64,000 nucleotides of DNA from an uncultured Duncaniella sp. GTDB lineage: Bacteria > Bacteroidota > Bacteroidia > Bacteroidales > Muribaculaceae. The position numbers were made by a program, and so were the translations under genes. The DNA lies in NCBI GenBank assembly GCA_910577255.1, contig CAJTMH010000001.1, forward strand, positions 434,001 through 498,000, given 5' to 3'. Shown in pieces: positions 1-7,118 of the stretch. Under the pieces are notes generated by a model, which saw nothing but the letters and a program-made list of their open reading frames with translations, had not been told where the DNA came from and did no database searches. Within the stretch, counting starts at the first letter, position 1, and each line of letters starts with the position of its first letter.

Positions 1-1
1 C

Positions 2-124
2 AACCGTGGATATGTATATCTCTATCTCGGTAATAAGGATGCGGCATTTGCCGATTTGAGTCGAGCGGGCCAATTAGGGATTGTCCCCTCCTACAATCTA
101 CTCAAACGCATGTCGGCAAGATAG
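2..124 (+). CDS. C-terminal fragment of a TPR-like protein (partial)
   Basis: An open frame enters from the left edge and ends at a TAG at 122-124, giving 40 residues. The pattern NRGYVYLYLGNKDAAFADL resembles the last helix pair of a tetratricopeptide repeat (small residues at the helix turn, an aromatic-leucine heptad, then a DL helix). Only the tail is visible, so fold and role are inferred; the upstream part lies outside the window. It ends about 175 bases before lysC, and promoter-like boxes lie in between, so it is probably a separate transcript. Confidence 0.55.
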   Translation, partial: NRGYVYLYLGNKDAAFADLSRAGQLGIVPSYNLLKRMSAR

Positions 125-146
125 GCGGGAAGGAACGGTAAATATG

Positions 147-226
147 TAATTTTGCCCCGGCGGACTTGCAAAGTGACGAAATGGCAAGCAATTAGTTTAA
201 TTTTCGGAAATTTTGTTGTAATTTTG
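147..226 (+). promoter_or_regulatory. Two Bacteroidota -7-like boxes upstream of lysC
   Basis: TAATTTTG occurs at 147-154 and again at 219-226, both matching the Bacteroidota -7 consensus TAnnTTTG and both preceded by TG. The second is about 73 bases before the lysC start. No clear TTTG -33 box is paired with either. I looked for a lysine riboswitch in the 125-298 leader and saw none. Confidence 0.4.
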
Positions 227-298
227 GGGCGAATTTTTAAAATTTATCACAAAAAAGATTTAAAACGGTTCAAACAGTTAAAGCAGATTATATAACTT

Positions 299-1621
299 AT
301 GAAAGTATTAAAATTTGGTGGCACGTCAGTTGGTTCGGCTGAAAGAATTCGCCACGTAGCCGATCTCGTAAGCGGCAGAGGGAAAAACATCATCGTCCTT
401 TCTGCCATGTCAGGCACAACTAATTCCCTTGTGGAAATAGCTGATTACCTGTATAAAAAGAATACAAACGGCGCCAAGGAAACTATCAACTTATTGGAGT
501 CAAAGTATCTTAAAACCATCGCAGCTCTCTATGACAAGCACGAGAGCCGAGAGAAAGCACTCAAAGAGATCAAGGCTTGCTTTAACTATATCCGCTCATT
601 CACGACCCGTGATGTTTTCGGTCCTGTGGAGGAGAAAATAATCCTTGCGCAAGGTGAAATAATGAGTGTGGCAATGATGACCATTCTCCTTAACGAGAGA
701 GGTCTATATGCCGAGTCTCTTCCCGCTCTTGATTTCATGAAGACAGACGCCAACGGTGCGCCTGACACCCAGCATATACAGCTGCACCTGCAGCCGCTGC
801 TTGACAAGTACATGGATGCCGACATCTTCGTGACACAAGGATTCATCTGCCGAAACGCCACAGGAGAAATCGACAACCTCCAGCGTGGCGGCAGCGACTA
901 TACCGCTTCGCTCATAGGCGCTGCCATTGAGGCTGACGAAATCGAGATATGGACTGACATCGACGGCATGCACAATAACGACCCTCGTTTCGTAGATAAC
1001 ACAGAACCTGTGGGAGAACTTCACTACGAAGAAGCTGCTGAGCTAGCCTACTTTGGTGCTAAAATTCTGCACCCGACATGTGTGCTCCCGGCTAAAGTCA
1101 ACAACATACCTGTGCGTTTGCTGAACACGATGGAACCGGATGCACACGGCACCCTGATATACAACAATATCACCGAGCCATCCATCAAGGCTGTTGCCGC
1201 TAAGGATGATGTGATTGCTATAAAAATCAAGAGCTCACGCATGCTTCTTGCCTACGGCTTCCTGACTCGTATTTTCGAGACATTTGAAAAATACAAGACC
1301 CCTATCGACATGATAGCGACAAGTGAAGTCGGTGTGTCACTAACCATCGATTCAGGTCGTTTTCTCCCCGAAATTGTTGATGAGCTGAAGCAATTCGGCA
1401 CCGTAAGCGTGGATAAGGACATGGTGATCATCTGCGTTGTAGGCAATATGGAATGGACTAACACCGGCTATGAGTCAAAAGCTATGGAGGCCCTCTCCGA
1501 CATCCCTGTGCGCATGATTTCATACGGTGGATCAAACTATAACATATCATTCCTCATAAGGAAAGAAGATAAAGTAGCGGCTCTCAACCGTCTGAGTGAC
1601 AAACTTTTCAAAGGAGAATAA
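299..1621 (+). CDS. lysC: Aspartate kinase (monofunctional)
   Basis: Phosphorylates L-aspartate to 4-phospho-aspartate, the first step toward lysine/diaminopimelate, threonine and methionine; cytoplasmic. The 440-aa protein opens with the family signature KFGGTSVGS (residues 5-13), carries the substrate-binding block QRGGSDYTASLIGAA and the EIWTDIDGM loop, and ends in a regulatory region of roughly 150 residues that fits paired ACT domains, so allosteric feedback is likely. There is no homoserine dehydrogenase domain. The stop is five bases before lysA, so the two are almost certainly co-transcribed, suggesting this isozyme mainly feeds lysine and cell-wall DAP. Confidence 0.95.
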   Translation: MKVLKFGGTSVGSAERIRHVADLVSGRGKNIIVLSAMSGTTNSLVEIADYLYKKNTNGAKETINLLESKYLKTIAALYDKHESREKALKEIKACFNYIRSFTTRDVFGPVEEKIILAQGEIMSVAMMTILLNERGLYAESLPALDFMKTDANGAPDTQHIQLHLQPLLDKYMDADIFVTQGFICRNATGEIDNLQRGGSDYTASLIGAAIEADEIEIWTDIDGMHNNDPRFVDNTEPVGELHYEEAAELAYFGAKILHPTCVLPAKVNNIPVRLLNTMEPDAHGTLIYNNITEPSIKAVAAKDDVIAIKIKSSRMLLAYGFLTRIFETFEKYKTPIDMIATSEVGVSLTIDSGRFLPEIVDELKQFGTVSVDKDMVIICVVGNMEWTNTGYESKAMEALSDIPVRMISYGGSNYNISFLIRKEDKVAALNRLSDKLFKGE

Positions 1622-1626
1622 TAGCT

Positions 1627-2778
1627 ATGACACGTTTTCCTATTGATGAATTCCAAGGACTTAGAACACCTTTCTATTTCTATGATCTGAAACTTCTCGA
1701 TCAGACTCTTTCGGACATAAAGAGGACAGCTCGCGACCCGAGGTTTAAGGTGCACTATGCCATAAAAGCCAATGCCAATCCCGGAGTGCTACGCAACATC
1801 CAGGCTGCTGGTCTGGGCGTTGACTGTGTGAGCGGCGGTGAGATAGAAGCTGCGCTTGAAGCAGGATTCCGAGGAGAAAGAATCGTTTTTGCCGGAGTCG
1901 GTAAAAGCGACGAGGAGATTCGCTTCGCACTTGAAGCCAACATCGGATGCTTCAACGTTGAGTCAGAACCCGAACTACTTATAATCAATGAGATAGCCGG
2001 CGAAATGGGTAAGAAGGCAGCTGTTGCACTCCGCGTCAATCCAAATATTGACGCTCATACCCATGAATATATCACTACGGGGTTGGCGGAGAACAAGTTC
2101 GGCATTAATCTCGAACTGCTACCTGCCATGATTGATAAAGCCATCTCGCTTGATAATATCGACTTTAAGGGGCTGCATTTCCACATCGGTTCACAAATCA
2201 CAGAGACAGAGCCATTTGTGATGCTGTGCGAAACGATCAATCGTCTGCAGAATGAATATAATGCCAAGGGCATCACATTCTCCTCAATTAATGTTGGTGG
2301 CGGTTTGGGTATTGACTATGCTCATCCTGAGCGCCGTCCTATACCAGACTTCGAGAATTACTTCAAGACTTTCCATAACCATCTTAAACTTCGTGATGGC
2401 CAGGAAGTACATTTTGAGTTAGGCCGTTCTGTGGTGGCTCAGTGTGGGTCCCTTATCACAAAGGTGCTCTATGTCAAAGAAGGCACTACAAAAAAATTCG
2501 CCATCGTTGACGCTGGCATGACCGACCTTATTCGTCCAGCGCTGTATAATGCCCATCATAAGATAGAGAACATATCAAATCCCAATGGCGAACTTCATCA
2601 TTACGATGTGGTAGGGCCCATTTGCGAATCGTCTGACTGCTTTGGCAAAGATGAGCTGCTGCCTACCATCTCACGCGGTGACCTACTGGCGTTAAGATCA
2701 GCCGGAGCCTACGGTGAGATTATGGCTTCGCAGTACAATTGCCGCAAGTTGCCTCATTCAGTATTCTCGGCACAATAA
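1627..2778 (+). CDS. lysA: Diaminopimelate decarboxylase
   Basis: PLP-dependent, decarboxylates meso-diaminopimelate to L-lysine. The 383-aa sequence has the fold-III alanine racemase-like barrel with the PLP lysine in YAIKAN (K47), the HIGSQI motif, the glycine-rich phosphate loop NVGGGLGIDY, ELGRSVVAQCG near the barrel end, and the substrate motif GPICESSDCFG that supplies the active-site Cys from the partner subunit. It is slightly shorter than many family members (about 400-420 aa) but all motifs are present. Tight coupling to lysC points to a two-gene lysine module. Confidence 0.95.
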   Translation: MTRFPIDEFQGLRTPFYFYDLKLLDQTLSDIKRTARDPRFKVHYAIKANANPGVLRNIQAAGLGVDCVSGGEIEAALEAGFRGERIVFAGVGKSDEEIRFALEANIGCFNVESEPELLIINEIAGEMGKKAAVALRVNPNIDAHTHEYITTGLAENKFGINLELLPAMIDKAISLDNIDFKGLHFHIGSQITETEPFVMLCETINRLQNEYNAKGITFSSINVGGGLGIDYAHPERRPIPDFENYFKTFHNHLKLRDGQEVHFELGRSVVAQCGSLITKVLYVKEGTTKKFAIVDAGMTDLIRPALYNAHHKIENISNPNGELHHYDVVGPICESSDCFGKDELLPTISRGDLLALRSAGAYGEIMASQYNCRKLPHSVFSAQ

Positions 2779-2809
2779 CAACCTTAAATAACTAAACCAA
2801 TCAGAAATT

Positions 2810-4795
2810 ATGTCAGAAAAATCAATCCGTGAGGAGATTTATCAAGATGCTGACCCGCTCGAACTTCCGGAAAACGCATTCCGGGAACTTGGGAAAGATG
2901 AGGTGTATCGCCCCATCATGCATCCAGCGCATGACTATCCGGAAGTAACCCCCTACTCCGTGTCGATGGGACTTCTGCTTGCTGTGATATTCAGCGCAGC
3001 GGCAGCCTATCTTGGATTAAAGGTAGGCCAGGTGTTCGAAGCCGCTATCCCTATCGCTATCATAGCCGTAGGACTGTCAGGCGCGCTCAAGAAGAAGAAT
3101 CCGCTTGGGCAGAATGTCATAATCCAGTCCATCGGAGCCTGTTCAGGCGTAATCGTTGCGGGAGCGATTTTCACACTTCCGGCGCTTTACATATTACAGG
3201 CAAAATATCCGGAAATCACTGTCAACTTTTTGGAGATATTCCTAAGTTCACTTCTTGGAGGCATACTCGGCATCCTGTTCTTCATTCCCTTCCGCAAATA
3301 TTTCGTAAAGGATATGCATGGAAAGTATCCCTTCCCGGAAGCGACAGCCACCACACAAGTGCTTGCAAGCGGTCTTGGTAAAGCGTCGTCCAAAAACGAT
3401 GGACAGGCCAAGACACTTGTTGTAGCTTCACTGATAGGTGGTATCTACGACTACCTTGTCGAGACCTTCGGCTGGTGGGCAGGAACCCTCAACACGATGG
3501 TCACTGACTGGGGCCAAACATTGGCAGAGAAAACCAAATTGGCACTTAGTTGCAACACAGGAGCAGCCGTACTTGGATTAGGATATATCATCGGTTTGAA
3601 GTATGCCTTTATAATAGTAGCCGGTTCTGTGTTCGTATGGTGGGTAATCATACCATTGATGGGAACCTATGGTGCGGCCGAAATTGCGGCATTATCACCT
3701 AACGAAATTTTCAGTGATTATGCGCGCCTCATTGGTATTGGAGGTATAGCCATGGCCGGAATCATCGGCATAGTGAAATCGTGGGGAATCATCAGGGACG
3801 CAGTCGGACTTGCCGGGAGAGAATTAAAAGGTAAATCCCAGGGTGAGAAAACCGTGCGTTGGCAAAGCGACATTTCAATGAAACATATAGTGTTTTTCAT
3901 TGCTGTTGCTTTGGTGGCAGTGTTCCTGTTTTTCTGGTTTGGAGTAATCCATACTTTCTGGCAGGCATTTATCGCCTGGATTGTCGTGACCGTAATCGCA
4001 TTTTTGTTCACAACTGTGGCTGCGAACGCCATAGCTATCGTGGGGTCTAATCCGGTATCGGGCATGACACTCATGACACTGATTATCGCATCGGCAATCT
4101 TCGTAGGCATCGGTCTCAGCGGCACGTCCGGCATAGTTGCCTCAATGGTGATAGGAGGTGTGGTATGTACGGCTCTTTCAATGGCCGGAGGTTTTGTCAC
4201 AGACCTTAAAGTTGGCTACTGGCTTGGCTCAACTCCTAAAAAACAGGAGTCTTGGAAATTCCTCGGCACACTTGTGTCAGCGGCAACTGTCGGTGGTGTA
4301 ATCTTGCTGCTCAACCAGGTGTATGGGTTCACCGGCGACAATGCTTTGGTGGCGCCACAGGCTAATGCCATGGCCAAAGTAATCGAACCTCTGATGATGG
4401 GAGGCGACACTCCTTGGATTCTATATATGGTAGGTGCCATTCTTGCACTCCTCCTTAATTGGCTTGGAGTTCCTGCCTTGGCATTCTGCCTCGGTATGTT
4501 CATACCATTGTCACTCAATACACCTCTTCTTATCGGTGGTGCCATCGCATGGTTCGTTGGTAGCCGTTCAACCGATAAGGCTCTCAACGATGCCCGTAGA
4601 GACAGAGGCACACTTATCTCCTCTGGCCTAATCGCCGGTGGCGCACTCTTCGGAGTATTTGCTGCATTGACCCGCTTCCTGGGCTTCGAGTATGTGAATC
4701 CGATGGATGCGATATCTGTTCAATGGGCCGGGTTAGGTGTCTATGCACTTCTTATTGTATATCTAATATGGGATTCCATGCGAGTAAAACGATAA
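2810..4795 (+). CDS. OPT-family oligopeptide transporter
   Basis: A 661-aa polytopic membrane protein of the oligopeptide transporter (OPT) superfamily, expected to import small peptides or metal chelates by proton symport. Many hydrophobic helices start after a soluble N-terminus of about 45 residues. Family-like blocks include the first helix with SAAAAYLGLKVGQVFEAAIP, the KYPFPEATATTQVL loop, and SNPVSGMTLMTLIIASAI in the middle. It follows lysA by 31 bases and precedes the MATE gene by 9, so read-through from lysC-lysA is plausible. The substrate cannot be told from sequence; peptide uptake would fit a gut anaerobe. Confidence 0.9.
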   Translation: MSEKSIREEIYQDADPLELPENAFRELGKDEVYRPIMHPAHDYPEVTPYSVSMGLLLAVIFSAAAAYLGLKVGQVFEAAIPIAIIAVGLSGALKKKNPLGQNVIIQSIGACSGVIVAGAIFTLPALYILQAKYPEITVNFLEIFLSSLLGGILGILFFIPFRKYFVKDMHGKYPFPEATATTQVLASGLGKASSKNDGQAKTLVVASLIGGIYDYLVETFGWWAGTLNTMVTDWGQTLAEKTKLALSCNTGAAVLGLGYIIGLKYAFIIVAGSVFVWWVIIPLMGTYGAAEIAALSPNEIFSDYARLIGIGGIAMAGIIGIVKSWGIIRDAVGLAGRELKGKSQGEKTVRWQSDISMKHIVFFIAVALVAVFLFFWFGVIHTFWQAFIAWIVVTVIAFLFTTVAANAIAIVGSNPVSGMTLMTLIIASAIFVGIGLSGTSGIVASMVIGGVVCTALSMAGGFVTDLKVGYWLGSTPKKQESWKFLGTLVSAATVGGVILLLNQVYGFTGDNALVAPQANAMAKVIEPLMMGGDTPWILYMVGAILALLLNWLGVPALAFCLGMFIPLSLNTPLLIGGAIAWFVGSRSTDKALNDARRDRGTLISSGLIAGGALFGVFAALTRFLGFEYVNPMDAISVQWAGLGVYALLIVYLIWDSMRVKR

Positions 4796-4804
4796 GACAT
4801 TTAT

Positions 4805-6100
4805 ATGCGGAAAATTAATCGGGAGATATTGGCACTCGCCATTCCGTCGATTATGACCAACATCACCACACCACTGCTCGCGCTGATGGATGTGGTGATT
4901 GTTGGTCATTTAGGTAGCGCAGTCTACATAGCGGCAATCGCGATTGGCGGAACAATATTCAACATGATATACTGGCTTTTCGGATTCCTGCGTATGGGCT
5001 CAAGCGGGATGACTGCACAAGCCAACGGCGCAGCAGATAAGACCGGATGCGACACTGTGCTATATCGAGGAGGCTTGATTGCTCTTATAGTCTCCATGTT
5101 GATTGTATGCCTCCAGTATCCTATAATCCGGATTTCAACGGCAATTATGGATGTGACCGGTGAGACTGCATATATGGCAAAGGAATATTTTTCAATTCTT
5201 ATATGGGGAGCTCCGGCAGTGCTCCTCACCTACGTCATATCCGGATGGCTACTCGGAATGAAGGATGCAAAGACACCGATGTGGATATCATTTATAATCA
5301 ATATATCTAATATTGTGGTAAGCCTCGTGCTTGTCATTGTGTTTAAAATGCAGATCAAGGGTGTGGCCTGCGGAACCCTCACCGCCCAATGGATAGGAAT
5401 GATAGTCGGTGTCTCATTCATAACGGTCAGATATGCGCCTGTCCTTCCAGATATTAAAAGGCTTTTCAAAACTGATGAGTTACGTAGGTTCTTCTCGGTC
5501 AACATTGATATTTTTCTACGCACACTATGCCTGATAGCCGTTACGGTTTGGTTTACACGCGTCGGAGCCTCACAAGGCACAATAATCCTTGCTGTCAACA
5601 CACTGCTGATGCAGTTTTTCATTCTCTTTTCCTATTTCATGGATGGCTTCGCCTACGCGGGGGAATCATTGGCTGGGTATTATATCGGGGCACGTGACAA
5701 ACATAATCTCCGGCTCTGCATAAATGCATTATTCAGATGGGGAGCAGCCACCGCCATTATCTTTACCGTGATATATATGCTCGGAGGGACATGGATCATG
5801 GGACTGTTAAGCAGCGAAATCACGGTCATAGAATCGTCAAAAGAATATTTTTACTGGGTGATTGCTATTCCATGCGTTGGATTTGCGGCATTCACATGGG
5901 ATGGCATTTATATAGGCGCCACCCATACCAGAAGCATGTTAATTTCAATGGCAATAGCCACTGCCATATACTTTATCATATACAATATCTGTTATGAAAC
6001 CATGGGGAACCATGGACTGTGGATTGCGTTTCTGGCATATCTATTATCACGTGGAGGTATCCTCACATTATTGCGAAAACGGATATACTATAATCTGTAA
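4805..6100 (+). CDS. MATE-family efflux transporter (DinF-like)
   Basis: A 431-aa multidrug and toxin extrusion family antiporter with about twelve hydrophobic segments. The N-terminus IPSIMTNITTPLLALMDVVIVGHLG is the characteristic first helix of the DinF/NorM group (P, D and G positions conserved). These proteins expel cationic or organic compounds using a Na+ or H+ gradient. It starts nine bases after the OPT stop, so it shares that transcript. The substrate is not predictable. Confidence 0.9.
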   Translation: MRKINREILALAIPSIMTNITTPLLALMDVVIVGHLGSAVYIAAIAIGGTIFNMIYWLFGFLRMGSSGMTAQANGAADKTGCDTVLYRGGLIALIVSMLIVCLQYPIIRISTAIMDVTGETAYMAKEYFSILIWGAPAVLLTYVISGWLLGMKDAKTPMWISFIINISNIVVSLVLVIVFKMQIKGVACGTLTAQWIGMIVGVSFITVRYAPVLPDIKRLFKTDELRRFFSVNIDIFLRTLCLIAVTVWFTRVGASQGTIILAVNTLLMQFFILFSYFMDGFAYAGESLAGYYIGARDKHNLRLCINALFRWGAATAIIFTVIYMLGGTWIMGLLSSEITVIESSKEYFYWVIAIPCVGFAAFTWDGIYIGATHTRSMLISMAIATAIYFIIYNICYETMGNHGLWIAFLAYLLSRGGILTLLRKRIYYNL

Positions 6101-6254
6101 TCTCAATTACCATAAGCTATTTCAAGTTCCCCCATTAAATTATTATACCCCGGTAATATTGGAGTACGAGCATAAGTCAGAGACGATGCAACATAATTGG
6201 CCTATTAAAATATTTTTTAACTTGCATGCGCAATTTTATGGCCCGGCACATAAC

Positions 6255-6262
6255 TAATTTTG
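6255..6262 (+). promoter_or_regulatory. -7-like box in the 6.1-6.5 kb gap
   Basis: TAATTTTG fits TAnnTTTG and lies 50 bases before a tiny open frame at 6312. No convincing -33 TTTG lies at the usual 19-21 base spacing, so it is only a candidate. Confidence 0.3.
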
Positions 6263-6267
6263 CTCAC

Positions 6268-6286
6268 GAAAGCCATGGTGGCTTTC
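6268..6286 (+). other. Short perfect hairpin in the 6.1-6.5 kb gap
   Basis: GAAAGCC (6268-6274) and GGCTTTC (6280-6286) form a 7-bp perfect stem with a 5-base loop directly after the -7-like box, so it would lie at the very 5' end of a transcript starting there. No T-run follows, so it is not a standard terminator. Confidence 0.4.
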
Positions 6287-6311
6287 CAAGGACTTAAAGA
6301 TAAGCTTGAAT

Positions 6312-6386
6312 ATGTCTATAATAATTATGGTTGTATGCTTCTTTGCATGGCTCGGACAGGCACTCAAAGATGGGGCTGACGTGTAG
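6312..6386 (+). CDS. Candidate 24-aa membrane peptide
   Basis: An ATG-to-TAG frame of 24 codons encodes a peptide with a continuous hydrophobic core (IIIMVVCFFAWLG) and a charged tail ending KDGADV, the profile of a single-span membrane peptide. It lies between a -7-like box with hairpin upstream and a 28-bp palindrome downstream, like a very small transcription unit. There is no strong Shine-Dalgarno sequence, and the frame could be chance or the tail of a decayed gene. Confidence 0.25.
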   Translation: MSIIIMVVCFFAWLGQALKDGADV

Positions 6387-6411
6387 GTTTTGCATCAACA
6401 ACATAGTAAAT

Positions 6412-6439
6412 CGGCAAGTCATTATATAATGACTTGCCG
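6412..6439 (+). repeat. Perfect 28-bp palindrome
   Basis: The sequence reads identically on both strands; each 14-base half is CGGCAAGTCATTAT and its complement. It lies 74 bases beyond the nitroreductase stop and 25 beyond the 24-aa frame. It lacks a T-run on either side, so it could be an RNA 3' end stabiliser or a binding site for a dimeric protein. The rest of 6101-6513 shows nothing further I can name. Confidence 0.6.
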
Positions 6440-6513
6440 GACATGGCGGAAGAGATCGCTGACATAATCACCAATCTCCTATTTGCCTATGGTCGAGAAT
6501 ATTTGCTACGTGA

Positions 6514-7107
6514 TTATTCTACAATCAATTCAGATAGCGGACGTTTAGGTACGTGATGCACACCATCGGGAGTTCGGTAATACTTACAATCGGCATCAGG
6601 CAGTCCTGACATATCCTCAATCTCTATTGTTTCAGCCGGGTAACCAAGGGCTAAGACATAACGAGGCACCAGATGGTCATCAAGCCCAAGCAGATTCTTG
6701 ACCTTAGGTTGATTGAACGCTTTGATGATACATCCCCCTATCCCAAGTGCACATGCGCCAAGAGTAATAGCTTGAAGTTGCAGCCCATCATCACATAGGC
6801 AGTTTTCACCATAGCGTGTATCAAGGAATTGCACGAGATAAGCAGCCGGACGCTCTCCTTCTTCCGGGCCATTCCAATCTTTCAGATATCCGGCCCATGC
6901 AAGGAGGGGAAACAACTCACGCTTCTCATCTTCTCTAACCACCATACGGTAACGTAGCGGCTGCATATTGCGGCCCGATGCGCAATACCGTGTCAAATCT
7001 ATCAGGCGCTCCAACGTGGGGATTGAAATTTCACGAGACTCATCATATCGGCGCACACTTCTATCAAGTTCAAGCAAATGGCGCAGACTTTCAAATTTAT
7101 TATTCAT
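6514..7107 (-). CDS. Nitroreductase-family FMN oxidoreductase
   Basis: A 197-aa flavoprotein of the nitroreductase superfamily, predicted to use NAD(P)H to reduce nitro, quinone or similar acceptors. Visible features: an N-terminal RSVRRYDESREIS segment (the usual R-S-x-R-x-[FY] FMN phosphate contact), the ARYCASGRNMQPLRY-type block with N-x-Q-P for flavin binding, and the C-terminal YVLALGYPAE motif. It begins 11 bases after the helicase stop and is the last gene of the lytic transglycosylase-uvrA-yjbQ-helicase run. The physiological substrate is unknown. Confidence 0.88.
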   Translation of the reverse strand: MNNKFESLRHLLELDRSVRRYDESREISIPTLERLIDLTRYCASGRNMQPLRYRMVVREDEKRELFPLLAWAGYLKDWNGPEEGERPAAYLVQFLDTRYGENCLCDDGLQLQAITLGACALGIGGCIIKAFNQPKVKNLLGLDDHLVPRYVLALGYPAETIEIEDMSGLPDADCKYYRTPDGVHHVPKRPLSELIVE

Positions 7108-7118
7108 GATTCAACTCT

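Noticed and set aside
125..298. Lysine riboswitch before lysC
   Set aside because: The leader is AT-rich and has no stem arrangement or conserved boxes resembling the L-box.
6443..6556. A plus-strand frame of 37 codons starting MAEEIADIIT that runs into the nitroreductase 3' end
   Set aside because: It overlaps a convincing gene on the other strand, has no promoter or RBS and no recognisable domain. The in-frame sequence before it lies in the palindrome, so it is probably chance.
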